64,000 nucleotides of DNA from the NCBI RefSeq assembly GCF_003688595.1, contig NZ_RCWT01000009.1, forward strand, positions 186,001-250,000, given 5' to 3'. How positions within the stretch are numbered: position 1 is the stretch's first letter; every line of letters begins with the position of its first letter. The stretch comes from Sphingomonas sp. PP-F2F-G114-C0414. Lineage in GTDB: Bacteria; Pseudomonadota; Alphaproteobacteria; Sphingomonadales; Sphingomonadaceae. Below, one piece after another: positions 25,271 to 34,324 of the stretch. The position numbers were made by a program, and so were the translations under genes. The notes under the pieces are model-generated. The model had not been told where the DNA came from, did no database searches, and worked only from the letters and a program-made list of their open reading frames with translations.

Positions 25271-25412
25271 AAAACCCCTCTCCCCGTGGGGAGAGGGAGG
25301 GGCCCGCGCGAAGCGTGGGAGGGTGCGGGGGAGTGAGGCTTGGGCGCGCACTCCAACCACCCCTCATCCGGCGCAGGCGCGCCACCTTCTCCCCAAGGGG
25401 GAGAAGGTGTTT
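25271..25412. repeat. Family D inverted repeat, copy 2
   Basis: Left part AACCCCTCTCCCCGTGGGGA and GAGGGAGGGGCCCGC, right part CACCTTCTCCCCAAGGGGGA ending in AGGTGTTT. Each end is a small hairpin and the two ends pair loosely. Lies upstream of mutS in the 320-bp gap before maeB. Confidence 0.7.
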
Positions 25413-25422
25413 CTTTCCCCGC

Positions 25423-25460
25423 ACCAGCACCACCCCGGCCTTCGCCGGGGTGGTGCTGGT
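25423..25460. repeat. Collapsed family B palindrome
   Basis: Arms ACCAGCACCACCCCGGC and its perfect mirror around a CTTC loop: the outer arms of a family B element joined without the usual central part. The 17-bp stem is the longest uninterrupted simple hairpin in the window. Confidence 0.85.
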
Positions 25461-25559
25461 AGGTGGTGGCCATCCACTAGGGCGAAGTGTCCGGGGTGAC
25501 GAACGGCTACCACCTGCCTAGAAGGTCCTCCAAACCTAACGACCGTGCGAGGCCCGCCC

Positions 25560-27815
25560 ATGTCCGACGAAACGCTGCAATTTTCCGAACGCGAAGCCTT
25601 GCTCTTCCATTCGGAAGGCCGTCCGGGGAAGATCGAGATCATCGCGTCGAAGCCGATGGCGACGCAGCGCGATCTCGCGCTTGCCTATTCGCCCGGCGTC
25701 GCGGTGCCGGTGCAGGCGATCTACGACGACCCCGCGACCGTCTACGACTATACCGCGAAGGGAAACCTCGTCGCGGTCATCTCGAACGGCACCGCGATCC
25801 TCGGCATGGGCAATCTCGGGCCGCTCGCCAGCAAGCCGGTGATGGAAGGCAAGGCGGTGCTGTTCAAGCGCTTCGCCGACGTCGACGCGATCGATATCGA
25901 GCTGAAGACCGAGGACGTGAACCGCTTCATCGACGCGGTCGAGTTGATGGAGCCGACCTTCGGCGGGATCAACCTCGAGGACATCAAGGCGCCCGAATGC
26001 TTCATCATCGAGCAGGCCCTGCGCGAGCGGATGAACATCCCCGTCTTCCATGACGACCAGCACGGCACCGCGATCATCACCGCTGCCGGCCTGATCAACG
26101 CGTGCTTGCTGACTGGGCGGAAACTGTCCGAGGTCAAGATCGTCGTCAACGGCGCCGGCGCCGCGGCGATCGCGTGCACCGAACTCGTGAAAGCGATGGG
26201 CGTGCGCGGCGACAACGTCATTCTCTGCGACCGCAAGGGCGTGATCTACCAGGGCCGCGACGGCGTCGACCAGTGGAAGTCCGCGCACGCCGCGATCACC
26301 GAGACGCGTACGCTGACCGAGGCGCTGGTCGGCGCCGACGTGTTCCTGGGGCTCTCCGCGGCGGGCTCGCTGACGCCGGAGATGGTCAAGGACATGGCCC
26401 CCGCGCCGATCATCTTCGCGATGGCCAACCCCGAGCCGGAGATCCGCCCTGAACTGGCGATGGCTGCGCGCCCCGATGCGATCGTCGCGACCGGGCGCTC
26501 GGATTATCCGAACCAGGTCAACAACGTGCTGGGCTTCCCGTTCATCTTCCGCGGTGCGCTCGACGTCCGCGCGACCGGCATCAACGACGCGATGAAGATC
26601 GCCGCCGCCAACGCGATCGCCGAACTCGCGCGCGAACGCGTGCCCGAGGAAGTCGCCGCGGCATACGGCGTCAGCCACAGCTTCGGCCCGGCGTACATCA
26701 TCCCCGCGCCGTTCGATCCGCGGCTGATGGAAGTCGTCCCCGTCGCGGTCGCCAAGGCGGCGATGGCCTCGGGCGTCGCGACCAAGCCGATCCTCGACAT
26801 CGAAGCGTATCGGCATTCGTTGCGGGCCCGCCTCAACCCGACCACCTCGGTGCTGTCGATGGCCTATGAAGGCGCGCGCGCGCACCCCAAGCGCGTGATC
26901 TTCGCGGAGGGCGAGGAGGAAGTCGTCCTCCGCGCCGCCATCGCGTTCAAGGAAGGCGGCTACGGCACGCCGGTGCTGGTCGGCCGCGACGACGTGCCCG
27001 ACCGGTTGCGCGCGCTCGGCGTCACCGATCCCGAGAGCTTCGAACTGCACAACAGCCGCGTCTCGCCGCTCGTCCCGCGGATGGTCGACTTCCTGTATTC
27101 GCGGCTCCAGCGTCGCGGGTATCTGCGCCGGGATTGCGAGCGGATGGTCAACCAGGACCGCAACATCTTCGGCGCCTTGCTGCTCCAGCTCGGCGAAGGC
27201 GACGCGATGATCACCGGCATCACCCGCACCTATGGCGAAACGATGCGCCAGATCTACCGCGTGATCGATCCGGCCGCAGGAAAGACGCCGTTCGGCATCC
27301 ATCTGCTCGTCGGGCAGAGCCACACGGTGTTCATCGCCGACACCACGGTCAACGAGCGCCCGACCGCCGAGCAGTTGGCCGACTTCGCCGAGCAGACCGC
27401 GGCAGTCGCGCGGCGGATGGGGCATGAGCCTCGCGTGGCGTTCCTGAGCTATTCGAACTTCGGCAATCCGAAGGGCGAATGGCTCGACAACATCCGTGAT
27501 GCGGTGACGGTGCTGGACGGCCGGAAGGTTGGGTTCGAATATGAGGGAGAGATGGCGCCGGACGTCGCGCTGAACCCGAAGCAGCTGGCGAACTACCCGT
27601 TTGCGCGGTTGTCGGGGCCGGCGAACGTGCTGATCATGCCGGGGCTTCAGTCCGCCCACATCTCGGCGAAGTTGTTGCGGGAGCTGGGCGGGGACTCGGT
27701 GATCGGGCCGATGCTGATCGGGATGGAGAAGCCGGTGCAGGTTGCGCCGATGACGAGCACGGCTAGCGAACTGGTAACCCTGGCAGTGCTCGCGGCAGGC
27801 GGCATCGCCCGCTAA
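25560..27815 (+). CDS. maeB: NADP-dependent malic enzyme with phosphotransacetylase-like C-terminal domain
   Basis: Large malic enzyme of 751 residues converting malate to pyruvate, CO2 and NADPH. The N-terminal 430 residues are the catalytic part: YSPGVAVPV, FHDDQHGTAIITAAGL (metal site) and VVNGAGAAAIACTEL (nucleotide-binding) are visible. The C-terminal 320 residues resemble phosphate acetyltransferase and regulate the enzyme, often by acetyl-CoA, but are not catalytic. This fused form is usual in proteobacteria. The ATG at the conserved beginning was preferred to a GTG five codons upstream. It is a single gene flanked by family D and B repeats. Confidence 0.95.
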   Translation: MSDETLQFSEREALLFHSEGRPGKIEIIASKPMATQRDLALAYSPGVAVPVQAIYDDPATVYDYTAKGNLVAVISNGTAILGMGNLGPLASKPVMEGKAVLFKRFADVDAIDIELKTEDVNRFIDAVELMEPTFGGINLEDIKAPECFIIEQALRERMNIPVFHDDQHGTAIITAAGLINACLLTGRKLSEVKIVVNGAGAAAIACTELVKAMGVRGDNVILCDRKGVIYQGRDGVDQWKSAHAAITETRTLTEALVGADVFLGLSAAGSLTPEMVKDMAPAPIIFAMANPEPEIRPELAMAARPDAIVATGRSDYPNQVNNVLGFPFIFRGALDVRATGINDAMKIAAANAIAELARERVPEEVAAAYGVSHSFGPAYIIPAPFDPRLMEVVPVAVAKAAMASGVATKPILDIEAYRHSLRARLNPTTSVLSMAYEGARAHPKRVIFAEGEEEVVLRAAIAFKEGGYGTPVLVGRDDVPDRLRALGVTDPESFELHNSRVSPLVPRMVDFLYSRLQRRGYLRRDCERMVNQDRNIFGALLLQLGEGDAMITGITRTYGETMRQIYRVIDPAAGKTPFGIHLLVGQSHTVFIADTTVNERPTAEQLADFAEQTAAVARRMGHEPRVAFLSYSNFGNPKGEWLDNIRDAVTVLDGRKVGFEYEGEMAPDVALNPKQLANYPFARLSGPANVLIMPGLQSAHISAKLLRELGGDSVIGPMLIGMEKPVQVAPMTSTASELVTLAVLAAGGIAR

Positions 27816-27816
27816 T

Positions 27817-27970
27817 CTCCCTCGCCCCTACGGGGAGAGGGAAGGGGCCCGCGGCACTTGCCGTGGGAAGGGAGAGGGGAGTGAGGCACGAGATGGCTGA
27901 TCCCAACGCCCCTCTCCCTTCCGCAGCCAAGCGGCTGCTCCCTCCCTCTCCCCGAAGGGGCGAGGGAATT
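27817..27970. repeat. Family D inverted repeat, copy 3
   Basis: CTCCCTCGCCCCTACGGGGA at the left, mirrored by TCCCCGAAGGGGCGAGGGA at the right, with two inner hairpins (GCGGCACTTGCCGTGG and GCAGCCAAGCGGCTGC). It fills the space between the convergent maeB and SDR genes and starts one base after the maeB stop. Confidence 0.85.
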
Positions 27971-27973
27971 AGC

Positions 27974-28762
27974 TCAGGCGTCGATGCTTGTGCCTAGCGA
28001 TGCGTGGACGAGGCCGCCGTCGACCGTGATCGTCTCCCCGATCACATAATCCCCGGCCCGGCTGGCGAGATAGATCGCCGCGCCCGCCATATCCTCGTCC
28101 ACGCCGACCCGCTTCGCCGGGATCCCCTGCGCCACCGCATCACCGTGATCGCGCGCCGCCTTGTTCATGTCGCTCGCAAACGCGCCCGGTGCGATCGAGG
28201 TCACGTTGATCGAGTCCGTCACCAGCCGCGCCGCCATCCGCTTCGTCAGGTAGATCAGCGCCGACTTCGACGCATGATAGCTATACGTCTCCCACGGGTT
28301 CAGCCGCTGGCCGTCGATCGAGGTGATGTTGATCACCTTCGCAGGCTTCTCGCGTGATCCCGACGCCTTCAACGCCGCATGCAGCGCCTGGGTGAGGAAG
28401 AACGGCGACTTCACGTTCAAGTCCATGACCTTGTCCCAGCCGACCTCCGAAAATTCCTCGAACGGCACGCCCCACGCCGCGCCCGCGTTGTTGACGAGGA
28501 TATCGAGCTGCGACTCATGCTCGGCGAACTGCGCGGCGAGCGCCTTGCACCCCGCCACCGTCGAGACATCCTGCGGCAGCGCGATGCAGTTCGGCCCGAG
28601 TTCCGCCGCCGCCGCCTCGCACACATCGGCTTTCCGCGACGAGATATACACCTTGGCCCCCTGCGCGATGAAGCCGGCGGCGATCATCTTGCCGATCCCG
28701 CGGCTGCCGCCGGTGATCAGCGCGACGCGGCCGTCGAGCCGGAACAGGTTGGTCGTATCCAT
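27974..28762 (-). CDS. Short-chain dehydrogenase/reductase (RhlG-like)
   Basis: Classical SDR of 262 residues. ITGGSRGIGKMIA is the cofactor-binding TGxxxGxG motif with an Arg that suggests NADPH; LVNNAGAAWG is the NNAG motif; ITSIDGQ and YSYHASKSA supply Ser and the Tyr-x-x-x-Lys pair. The ending ETITVDGGLVHASLG is typical. Residue pattern around the active site recalls RhlG-type 3-oxoacyl reductases, but the substrate is unknown. ATG has a strong ribosome-binding site (GGAGG). It is divergent from another SDR gene 132 bp away, which may share a control region. Confidence 0.85.
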   Translation of the reverse strand: MDTTNLFRLDGRVALITGGSRGIGKMIAAGFIAQGAKVYISSRKADVCEAAAAELGPNCIALPQDVSTVAGCKALAAQFAEHESQLDILVNNAGAAWGVPFEEFSEVGWDKVMDLNVKSPFFLTQALHAALKASGSREKPAKVINITSIDGQRLNPWETYSYHASKSALIYLTKRMAARLVTDSINVTSIAPGAFASDMNKAARDHGDAVAQGIPAKRVGVDEDMAGAAIYLASRAGDYVIGETITVDGGLVHASLGTSIDA

Positions 28763-28894
28763 CACGCATCCTCCGAATGTTTGCCCGCTTGGTATCGCCG
28801 AGCGCCGCTTGCCGCAAACCCGTTTTTCGAACGAGGCGTCATTGACGAGTGCAAAGCCCGTACTATGCTCGCAAAAAAGAGCAGGAGAGAGCGT

Positions 28895-29722
28895 GTGAGG
28901 TTTTCAGGCAAGCGTGCCGTCGTGACCGGCGGCGCGTCCGGCATCGGCCGGGCGACCGCGCTGCGACTCGCCGACGAAGGCGCCACCGTGCTGATCGGCG
29001 ACATCGACGAGACCGGCGGCCACGCGATCGCCGACGCGTCCGGCGGGCGGATCCTGTTTCAGCGCACCGACGTGCTCCGGGCCGGCGATATCGAGGCGCT
29101 GATGCAGACCGCCGACGATGCGGGCGGGCTCGACATCCTGTTCAACAACGCCGGCGCGGGCGGTTCGCGCGACCCGATCGGCGAGATTTCGCCCGAGGAT
29201 TGGGACCGGACGCAGGCGCTGCTGCTGCGCTCGGTCGCGCTCGGCATCCGCTATGCCGCACCGCTGATGGCGAAGCGCGGCGGCGGCACGATCGTCAACA
29301 CGTCGTCGGTGTCCGCGCTTGGCACCGGCTACGCGCCGACCGCCTATTCCACCGCCAAGGCCGGCGTGCTCCATCTCACCAAGCAGGCCGCCGCCGATCT
29401 CGCGCAGCACAGGATCCGCGTGAACGCCGTCGTCCCCGGTTTCATCGTCACCAACATCTTCACGCGCACGCTCGAACTCGACGCCGCCAAGACGTCGCAG
29501 GCCGACGCGATGATCGCGCACATCGCCGCCGACGCACAGCCGATCCGCCGCCCCGGCACCAGCGAGGACATCGCCGCCGCGGTCGCGTTCCTTGCCAGCG
29601 ACGACGCGAGCTTCATCACCGGCACGCACATCCTCGTCGACGGCGGGATGACGATCGGCACGCGGCCAAGCTGGGACCCCGCGCAACCCTCGCTGTTCGC
29701 GCTGCTCGATAAACTGAAATGA
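28895..29722 (+). CDS. Short-chain dehydrogenase/reductase, second
   Basis: SDR of 275 residues with VTGGASGIGRATALRLADEG (cofactor site; the acid in IGDIDETGG points to NAD), FNNAGAGG, NTSSVSALGTG and YSTAKAG (Ser, Tyr, Lys). It resembles 3-alpha/20-beta-hydroxysteroid or glucose dehydrogenase-like members; substrate unknown. I placed the start at a GTG with AGGAGAG five bases upstream; an ATG ten codons earlier lacks such a site. The gene is followed after 10 bp by a GPH-type transporter gene, so enzyme and carrier may handle the same compound. Confidence 0.82.
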   Translation: MRFSGKRAVVTGGASGIGRATALRLADEGATVLIGDIDETGGHAIADASGGRILFQRTDVLRAGDIEALMQTADDAGGLDILFNNAGAGGSRDPIGEISPEDWDRTQALLLRSVALGIRYAAPLMAKRGGGTIVNTSSVSALGTGYAPTAYSTAKAGVLHLTKQAAADLAQHRIRVNAVVPGFIVTNIFTRTLELDAAKTSQADAMIAHIAADAQPIRRPGTSEDIAAAVAFLASDDASFITGTHILVDGGMTIGTRPSWDPAQPSLFALLDKLK

Positions 29723-29732
29723 CCGCCGCGTC

Positions 29733-31175
29733 ATGACCGCACCCGCCCGGCGCCTCTCGAACGGAACGATGGCGAGCTACGGCTTCGGCGCGGTCGCGTA
29801 CGGGGTGAAGGACGCCGGGTTCGGGACGTTCCTGCTGTTGTTCTACAACCAGGTGGTGGGATTGCCGTCCGCCACCGTCGGCCTCGTCATCATGATGGCG
29901 CTGCTGATCGATGCGTTCGTCGATCCGGCGGTGGGCTTCTTTTCCGATCGCACGCGGACCAGATGGGGCCGTCGGCACCCGTGGATGTACGCGTCTGCGC
30001 TACCGATCATGGTCGGCTGGCTGCTGCTGTGGAACCCGCCCCCGGTGATGTCCGAGCCGCAGACACTCGTCTGGCTGTTCGTCATGGCGGTGATCGTGCG
30101 CAGCGCGGTGAGTTGCTACGAGGTCCCCTCGGTCGCGCTGACCCCCGAACTCACCTCGGGGTATGACGAGCGGACGCGGATCATGGCGTATCGCTATCTG
30201 TTCGGCTGGGTCGGCGGGTTGCTGATGCTGTTGTCGGCGTACCAGTATTTCCTCGCGCCGACGGCAGCGTTCCCGAACGGCCTGCTCAACCGCGCGGGCT
30301 ATGGCGGCTTTGCACTCGCGGGCGCGATCTTCATCGGCGTCGCAATCCTCGTCTCCGCGCTCGGCACGCATCACGAGATCAGGCATCTGCCGAACCCGCC
30401 GATCGCCCGCCAGACTCTCCGCGAGTCCTTCGCCGAACTCCGCCAGACCGTGAAGAACCGCGCGTTCGCGATCCTGATGGCGGCGGGGGTCTGCGCGTAC
30501 ACGATTCAGGGCATCAGCTATGCGATGTCGAACTATCTCTACACCTATGTGTGGGGCTTCAAGGGTCCGGTGTTCGTCTATCTGACGATCGCATTGTTCT
30601 CGGGCGTGTTCCTCGCGTTCCTGGCGGCACCCCGGCTCGGCAGGACGGGGAGCAAGCCCAAGGCGGCGATGGGCGCGGTACTGCTCGGCGCGGCGCTCAA
30701 CACGTCGCCGTACTGGCTGCGCATGCTCGGCGTGTTTCCTGAGGTCGGCGAGTCCACGCTACTGCCGATGCTGTTCGGGTTCTTCATCCTCGGCACCGCG
30801 TCGAACGTCACCGGGTTCATCCTCGGCGCGTCGATGATGGCGGACGTGGTCGAGGATTCGGAGGCCAAGACGGGGCGGCGCTCCGAAGGCGTGTTCTTCG
30901 CGGGCTCGTTCTTCGTCCAGAAATGCACGAGCGGGATCGGGATATTCTTCGCGGGGATGATCCTCGCGATGGCGGGGTTCCCGGCCAAGGCTATGCCGGG
31001 GACGGTGCCGGTGGAGACGATCGACCGGCTGACGTTGATCTACGCCGGCCTCTACATCGTGCTGGCGTGCGTCTCGGCGTTCTTCTTCTCGCGCTTTCCA
31101 TTCGGTCGCGTCGAGCATGAGGCGCGGTTGGCGAGACTGGCAACGACACCGGCGCAATTTCCTCCGTCATCCTGA
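29733..31175 (+). CDS. GPH-family (MelB-like) MFS transporter
   Basis: Glycoside-pentoside-hexuronide:cation symporter type protein of 480 residues with twelve membrane segments. DAFVDPAVGFFSDRTRTRWGRRHPWM contains the family signature (only part needed: GFFSDRTRTRWGRRHPW), and SVALTPELTSGYDERTR is the second conserved loop. Substrate could be a glycoside or a steroid-like compound, since it lies directly after an SDR gene in a likely two-gene operon. Oddity: the last three codons and the TGA come from a family A palindrome (PPSS-stop), so the C-terminus appears to be cut or replaced by the repeat. Confidence 0.85.
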   Translation: MTAPARRLSNGTMASYGFGAVAYGVKDAGFGTFLLLFYNQVVGLPSATVGLVIMMALLIDAFVDPAVGFFSDRTRTRWGRRHPWMYASALPIMVGWLLLWNPPPVMSEPQTLVWLFVMAVIVRSAVSCYEVPSVALTPELTSGYDERTRIMAYRYLFGWVGGLLMLLSAYQYFLAPTAAFPNGLLNRAGYGGFALAGAIFIGVAILVSALGTHHEIRHLPNPPIARQTLRESFAELRQTVKNRAFAILMAAGVCAYTIQGISYAMSNYLYTYVWGFKGPVFVYLTIALFSGVFLAFLAAPRLGRTGSKPKAAMGAVLLGAALNTSPYWLRMLGVFPEVGESTLLPMLFGFFILGTASNVTGFILGASMMADVVEDSEAKTGRRSEGVFFAGSFFVQKCTSGIGIFFAGMILAMAGFPAKAMPGTVPVETIDRLTLIYAGLYIVLACVSAFFFSRFPFGRVEHEARLARLATTPAQFPPSS

Positions 31176-31247
31176 CGAAAGTCAGGATCCAGAGTGAAAG
31201 ATGGCTGCCCTTCGCGGCTCTGGATCCTGACTTTCGTCAGGATGACG
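31165..31247. repeat. Family A palindrome, copy 5, supplying a stop codon
   Basis: Standard left arm CGTCATCCTGACGAAAGTCA and mirrored right arm. The TGA in CATCCTGACG is the stop codon of the GPH transporter gene, so the element overlaps the end of that gene. Confidence 0.93.
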
Positions 31248-31355
31248 AGGATGGTGGAAGGCATTGCGCGGCTCGCCCTTCCAGCGCCGGGGACACCACG
31301 TTAGGACCACTGCTTGGCCTTCCCGACATCAAGGAACGGCGACATCGGAGTTCCC

Positions 31356-33236
31356 ATGCGCATCCCCGCCTTAGCCACCGCCCTCGGTCTCGTCCTTGCA
31401 TCCCCCGCCATTGCGCAGACGGTCGCACCGGTCCTAACCACCCCCGACGCGCACGACCCGCACAGCTATGCCCGCCCCGCCGAGGCGCGCGTCACGCATG
31501 TCGCGCTCGATCTCGCCGCCGACTTCGACACCCACGTCATCCGCGGCATCGCCACCCTCGACGTCCTCGCGGCCCCCGGCGCCAAGCAAGTCGTCCTCGA
31601 CGACAACGGCCTGAAGATCGTCAATATCACAGACATGGCTGGCAAGCCGCTTCCCTATGAGGTCGGCGCGGTCGACAAGATCCACGGCGCGCCACTGACC
31701 GTCACGCTAAACGGCGCCAAGAAAATCCGCATCGCCTACGCCTCGTCGCCTGACGCGAAGGCGCTGCAATGGCTGACCCCCGCGCAGACCGCGGGCAAGA
31801 AACAGCCGTTCCTGTTCAGCCAGGGTGAGGCGATCCTCAACCGCAGCTGGATCCCGACGCAGGACTCCCCCGGCATCCGTCAGACCTGGGAGGCGAAGAT
31901 CGCCGTTCCCAAGCAGTTGACTGCGGTGATGAGCGGGCTCGCGACCGGCAAGCCGACCTGCGCTGCCGATCGCTGCACGTTCCAGTACAAGATGGACAAG
32001 CCCGTCGCCCCGTATTTGATCGCGCTCGCGGTCGGCGACATCGCGTTCAAGTCGACCGGCCCGCGCACCGGCATCTGGGCCGAACCCGCGACGCTCCCCA
32101 AGGCCGCGTACGAGTTCGGCGAGCTCGAGAAGTTCGTCGCCGCCGCCGAGGGGCTGTACGGTCCGTATCGCTGGGGCCGCTACGACGTGCTGGTCCTGCC
32201 GCCGTCGTTCCCGTTCGGCGGCATGGAGAACCCGACGCTCACCTTCGCCACGCCGACCGCGATCGCCGGCGACCGCAGCCTCGTATCGCTGATCGCGCAC
32301 GAACTCGCGCACAGCTGGTCGGGCAACCTCGTGACCAACGCGACCTGGGACGATTTCTGGCTCAACGAAGGCTTCACCAGCTATTTCGAGAACCGGATCA
32401 TGGAGGCGCTCTACGGCAAGCGCCGCGCCGACATGGAAGCCGACCTCGCCTGGACCGACATGCTCGCCGCGGTGAAGGACGCCGGTGGCCCCGCCGCGAA
32501 GGACACGCAGCTCCACCTAGACCTCGACGCTGCGCGCGATCCCGACGACGGCATGACGCAGATCGCCTACGACAAGGGCGCCGCCTTCCTCCGCACGATC
32601 GAGAAGCAGGTCGGCCGCGCACGGTGGGACGCGTATCTCCGCAGCTATTTCGACCGCCACGCCTTCCAACCGCAGACCAGCGCCGGCTTCCTCGTCGACC
32701 TGAAATCGAAGTTGTTGACCCCCGCCGAAGCCAAGACGATCGGCGTCGATGCGTGGGTCTACAGCTCCGGCATCCCCGCGAACGCGGTGCATGTGACGTC
32801 CGCCGCATTCCCCGCGGTCGATGCGGCGGCCAAGGTGTATGCGGCTGGCGGTCCCGTCTCGGGCGTGCCCGGCAAGGCTACAACGCAGGAGATCACGCGC
32901 TTCATCACGCAATTGCCGCGCAAACTCCCGACCGAGCGGTTGAAGACGCTCGATACCGCGTTCGGCTGGAACACGACGGGCAATGCCGAGATCCGCTTCG
33001 CCTGGCTGCAACTCGCGCTCGCCAATCACTATGCGCCCGCCGACGCCTCGGCCGAACAGTTCCTGACGTCGCAGGGCAGGCGCAAGTTCGTCGCGCCGCT
33101 GTTCCAGCAGATGATGGACTCGGGCGACTGGGGCCACAAGCTCGCAATGGATATCTACGGCAAGGTGCGGCCGGGCTATCACGCAGTCACACAGGTCACC
33201 GTGGACCGCATAACCGGTTGGAAACTCATGAACTGA
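31356..33236 (+). CDS. M1-family metalloaminopeptidase (LTA4H-like), exported
   Basis: Zinc aminopeptidase of 626 residues with a Sec signal (ALATALGLVLASPAIAQ). FGGMENPTLTF is the exopeptidase GxMEN motif, and HELAHSWSGN with NEG supplies the zinc ligands His315, His319 and Glu338 and the catalytic Glu316. The C-terminal helical region (about 480-626) matches leukotriene-A4-hydrolase-like bacterial enzymes. Likely periplasmic removal of N-terminal residues from peptides. The ATG has a GGAG site six bases upstream. Stands alone between a family A repeat and the CHAP gene on the same strand. Confidence 0.92.
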   Translation: MRIPALATALGLVLASPAIAQTVAPVLTTPDAHDPHSYARPAEARVTHVALDLAADFDTHVIRGIATLDVLAAPGAKQVVLDDNGLKIVNITDMAGKPLPYEVGAVDKIHGAPLTVTLNGAKKIRIAYASSPDAKALQWLTPAQTAGKKQPFLFSQGEAILNRSWIPTQDSPGIRQTWEAKIAVPKQLTAVMSGLATGKPTCAADRCTFQYKMDKPVAPYLIALAVGDIAFKSTGPRTGIWAEPATLPKAAYEFGELEKFVAAAEGLYGPYRWGRYDVLVLPPSFPFGGMENPTLTFATPTAIAGDRSLVSLIAHELAHSWSGNLVTNATWDDFWLNEGFTSYFENRIMEALYGKRRADMEADLAWTDMLAAVKDAGGPAAKDTQLHLDLDAARDPDDGMTQIAYDKGAAFLRTIEKQVGRARWDAYLRSYFDRHAFQPQTSAGFLVDLKSKLLTPAEAKTIGVDAWVYSSGIPANAVHVTSAAFPAVDAAAKVYAAGGPVSGVPGKATTQEITRFITQLPRKLPTERLKTLDTAFGWNTTGNAEIRFAWLQLALANHYAPADASAEQFLTSQGRRKFVAPLFQQMMDSGDWGHKLAMDIYGKVRPGYHAVTQVTVDRITGWKLMN

Positions 33237-33373
33237 GCCGCCTTGAGTGCCCATTCGGGGCGTTGGTCGGCGCGGTAACACGCTTCGTCGGATATGGTTC
33301 CCGCACGGGTTCCAATTAAATCGAACCTCCCGTAGCCAGAATGCGACAAACGGGTTTTGGCCGGGGGGTCTCG

Positions 33374-33991
33374 ATGAATTTCAAGGCGTTAGCAGCGCGT
33401 TTTGCGCTGGTGGTATCGTGCGGCCTGATGACGGCCACCCCTGCTGCGGCTCAGTTCTGGCAGTGCGTGACGTTCGCTCGCTCGGTGTCGGGGATCGAAA
33501 TCCGCGGCAACGCCAACACCTGGTGGAGCCAGGCCGAGGGTCGCTACGAGCGTGGCCACACCCCGAAGGCCGGCTCGGTCCTCGCCTTCTCGCCGACCTC
33601 GCGGATGCGCGTCGGCCATGTCGCGATGGTCTCGAAGGTCGTCAGCGACCGCGAAGTCCTCCTTACGCATGCCAACTGGTCGCGCCCCGGCGCGATCGAG
33701 ACCAACGTCCGTGCGGTCGACGTCTCGCCAGCCGGTGACTGGAGCATGGTCAAGGTCTGGTACGGCCCGCAGGGCGACCTCGGCACCTCGGCGTATCCGA
33801 CCAAGGGCTTCATCTATTCGGGCCACGCACCTGCTGGCGATACGTTCGATGCGCCGGCGCAGCCTTCGTTCCAGATGGCGAGCCGCACTGTCTCCGCAAC
33901 TCAGCGCGCCAACGCTACGCAGCTTGCGACGATCCAGCACGGCCCGACCGATCCCCGCGGCATCTTCACGCTGGTGAACGAGGCGAACTGA
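33374..33991 (+). CDS. Secreted CHAP-domain protein
   Basis: A 205-residue exported protein with a Sec signal (LVVSCGLMTATPAAA) and a CHAP domain at about 27-135. FWQCVTFAR holds the presumed catalytic Cys and MRVGHVAMV the His; ILTHANWSR-like sequence follows (here LLTHANWSRP). CHAP domains are amidases or peptidases acting on peptidoglycan. The remaining 70 residues are Ala/Thr/Gln-rich without a recognised domain. Such short CHAP proteins are common in sphingomonads and their exact role is not known. ATG chosen because the signal peptide begins there; GGGGGG lies nine bases upstream. Confidence 0.85.
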   Translation: MNFKALAARFALVVSCGLMTATPAAAQFWQCVTFARSVSGIEIRGNANTWWSQAEGRYERGHTPKAGSVLAFSPTSRMRVGHVAMVSKVVSDREVLLTHANWSRPGAIETNVRAVDVSPAGDWSMVKVWYGPQGDLGTSAYPTKGFIYSGHAPAGDTFDAPAQPSFQMASRTVSATQRANATQLATIQHGPTDPRGIFTLVNEAN

Positions 33992-34087
33992 GGTTTGTCT
34001 CTTTGATGGTAGCCTGACGTCATCGACAGTCCACGCTCTCCATCTAAAGCTTTGCTACTGATCGTTCCCCGACAGTCTAATTAGGCG

Positions 34088-34192
34088 ACCTCCCCGGCGA
34101 AGGCCGGGGCCTAGTTGGAAAGGTCGCAGTAACAGCTCGCCACCTTCGTTAGCGACGCCGCCCAACTGGATCCCGGCCTCCGCCGGGGAGGT
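34088..34192. repeat. Family B palindrome, copy 2
   Basis: Arms ACCTCCCCGGCGAAGGCCGG and CCGGCCTCCGCCGGGGAGGT; the core has CTAGTTGG and CCAACTGG rather than CCAATTGG, so it is the most diverged copy. It lies in the 333-bp gap between the CHAP and msrB genes; bases 33992-34087 hold nothing I recognise. Confidence 0.85.
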
Positions 34193-34226
34193 GCCATAAG
34201 GCCGAGCACCGATCTGCTAGCTTCTT

Positions 34227-34280
34227 GTTCTCCCGCGAAGGCGGGAGCCTAGTCTGGATCCCCGCCTTCGCGGGGAAACG
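34227..34280. repeat. Family C palindrome, copy 1
   Basis: TTCTCCCGCGAAGGCGGGAG and CCCCGCCTTCGCGGGGAA arms with the centre CCTAGTCTGGAT. Each arm alone is a hairpin with a GCGAAGGC loop region. Confidence 0.85.
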
Positions 34281-34324
34281 AATTTTCGGCAGTGTTACGC
34301 GCCGCACACGTTCAACTGCACCCC

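Noticed and set aside
25240..25473. N-terminal extension of MutS by 78 codons
   Set aside because: The extra part is translated repeat DNA rich in Pro and Gly, and MutS proteins begin at the chosen ATG.
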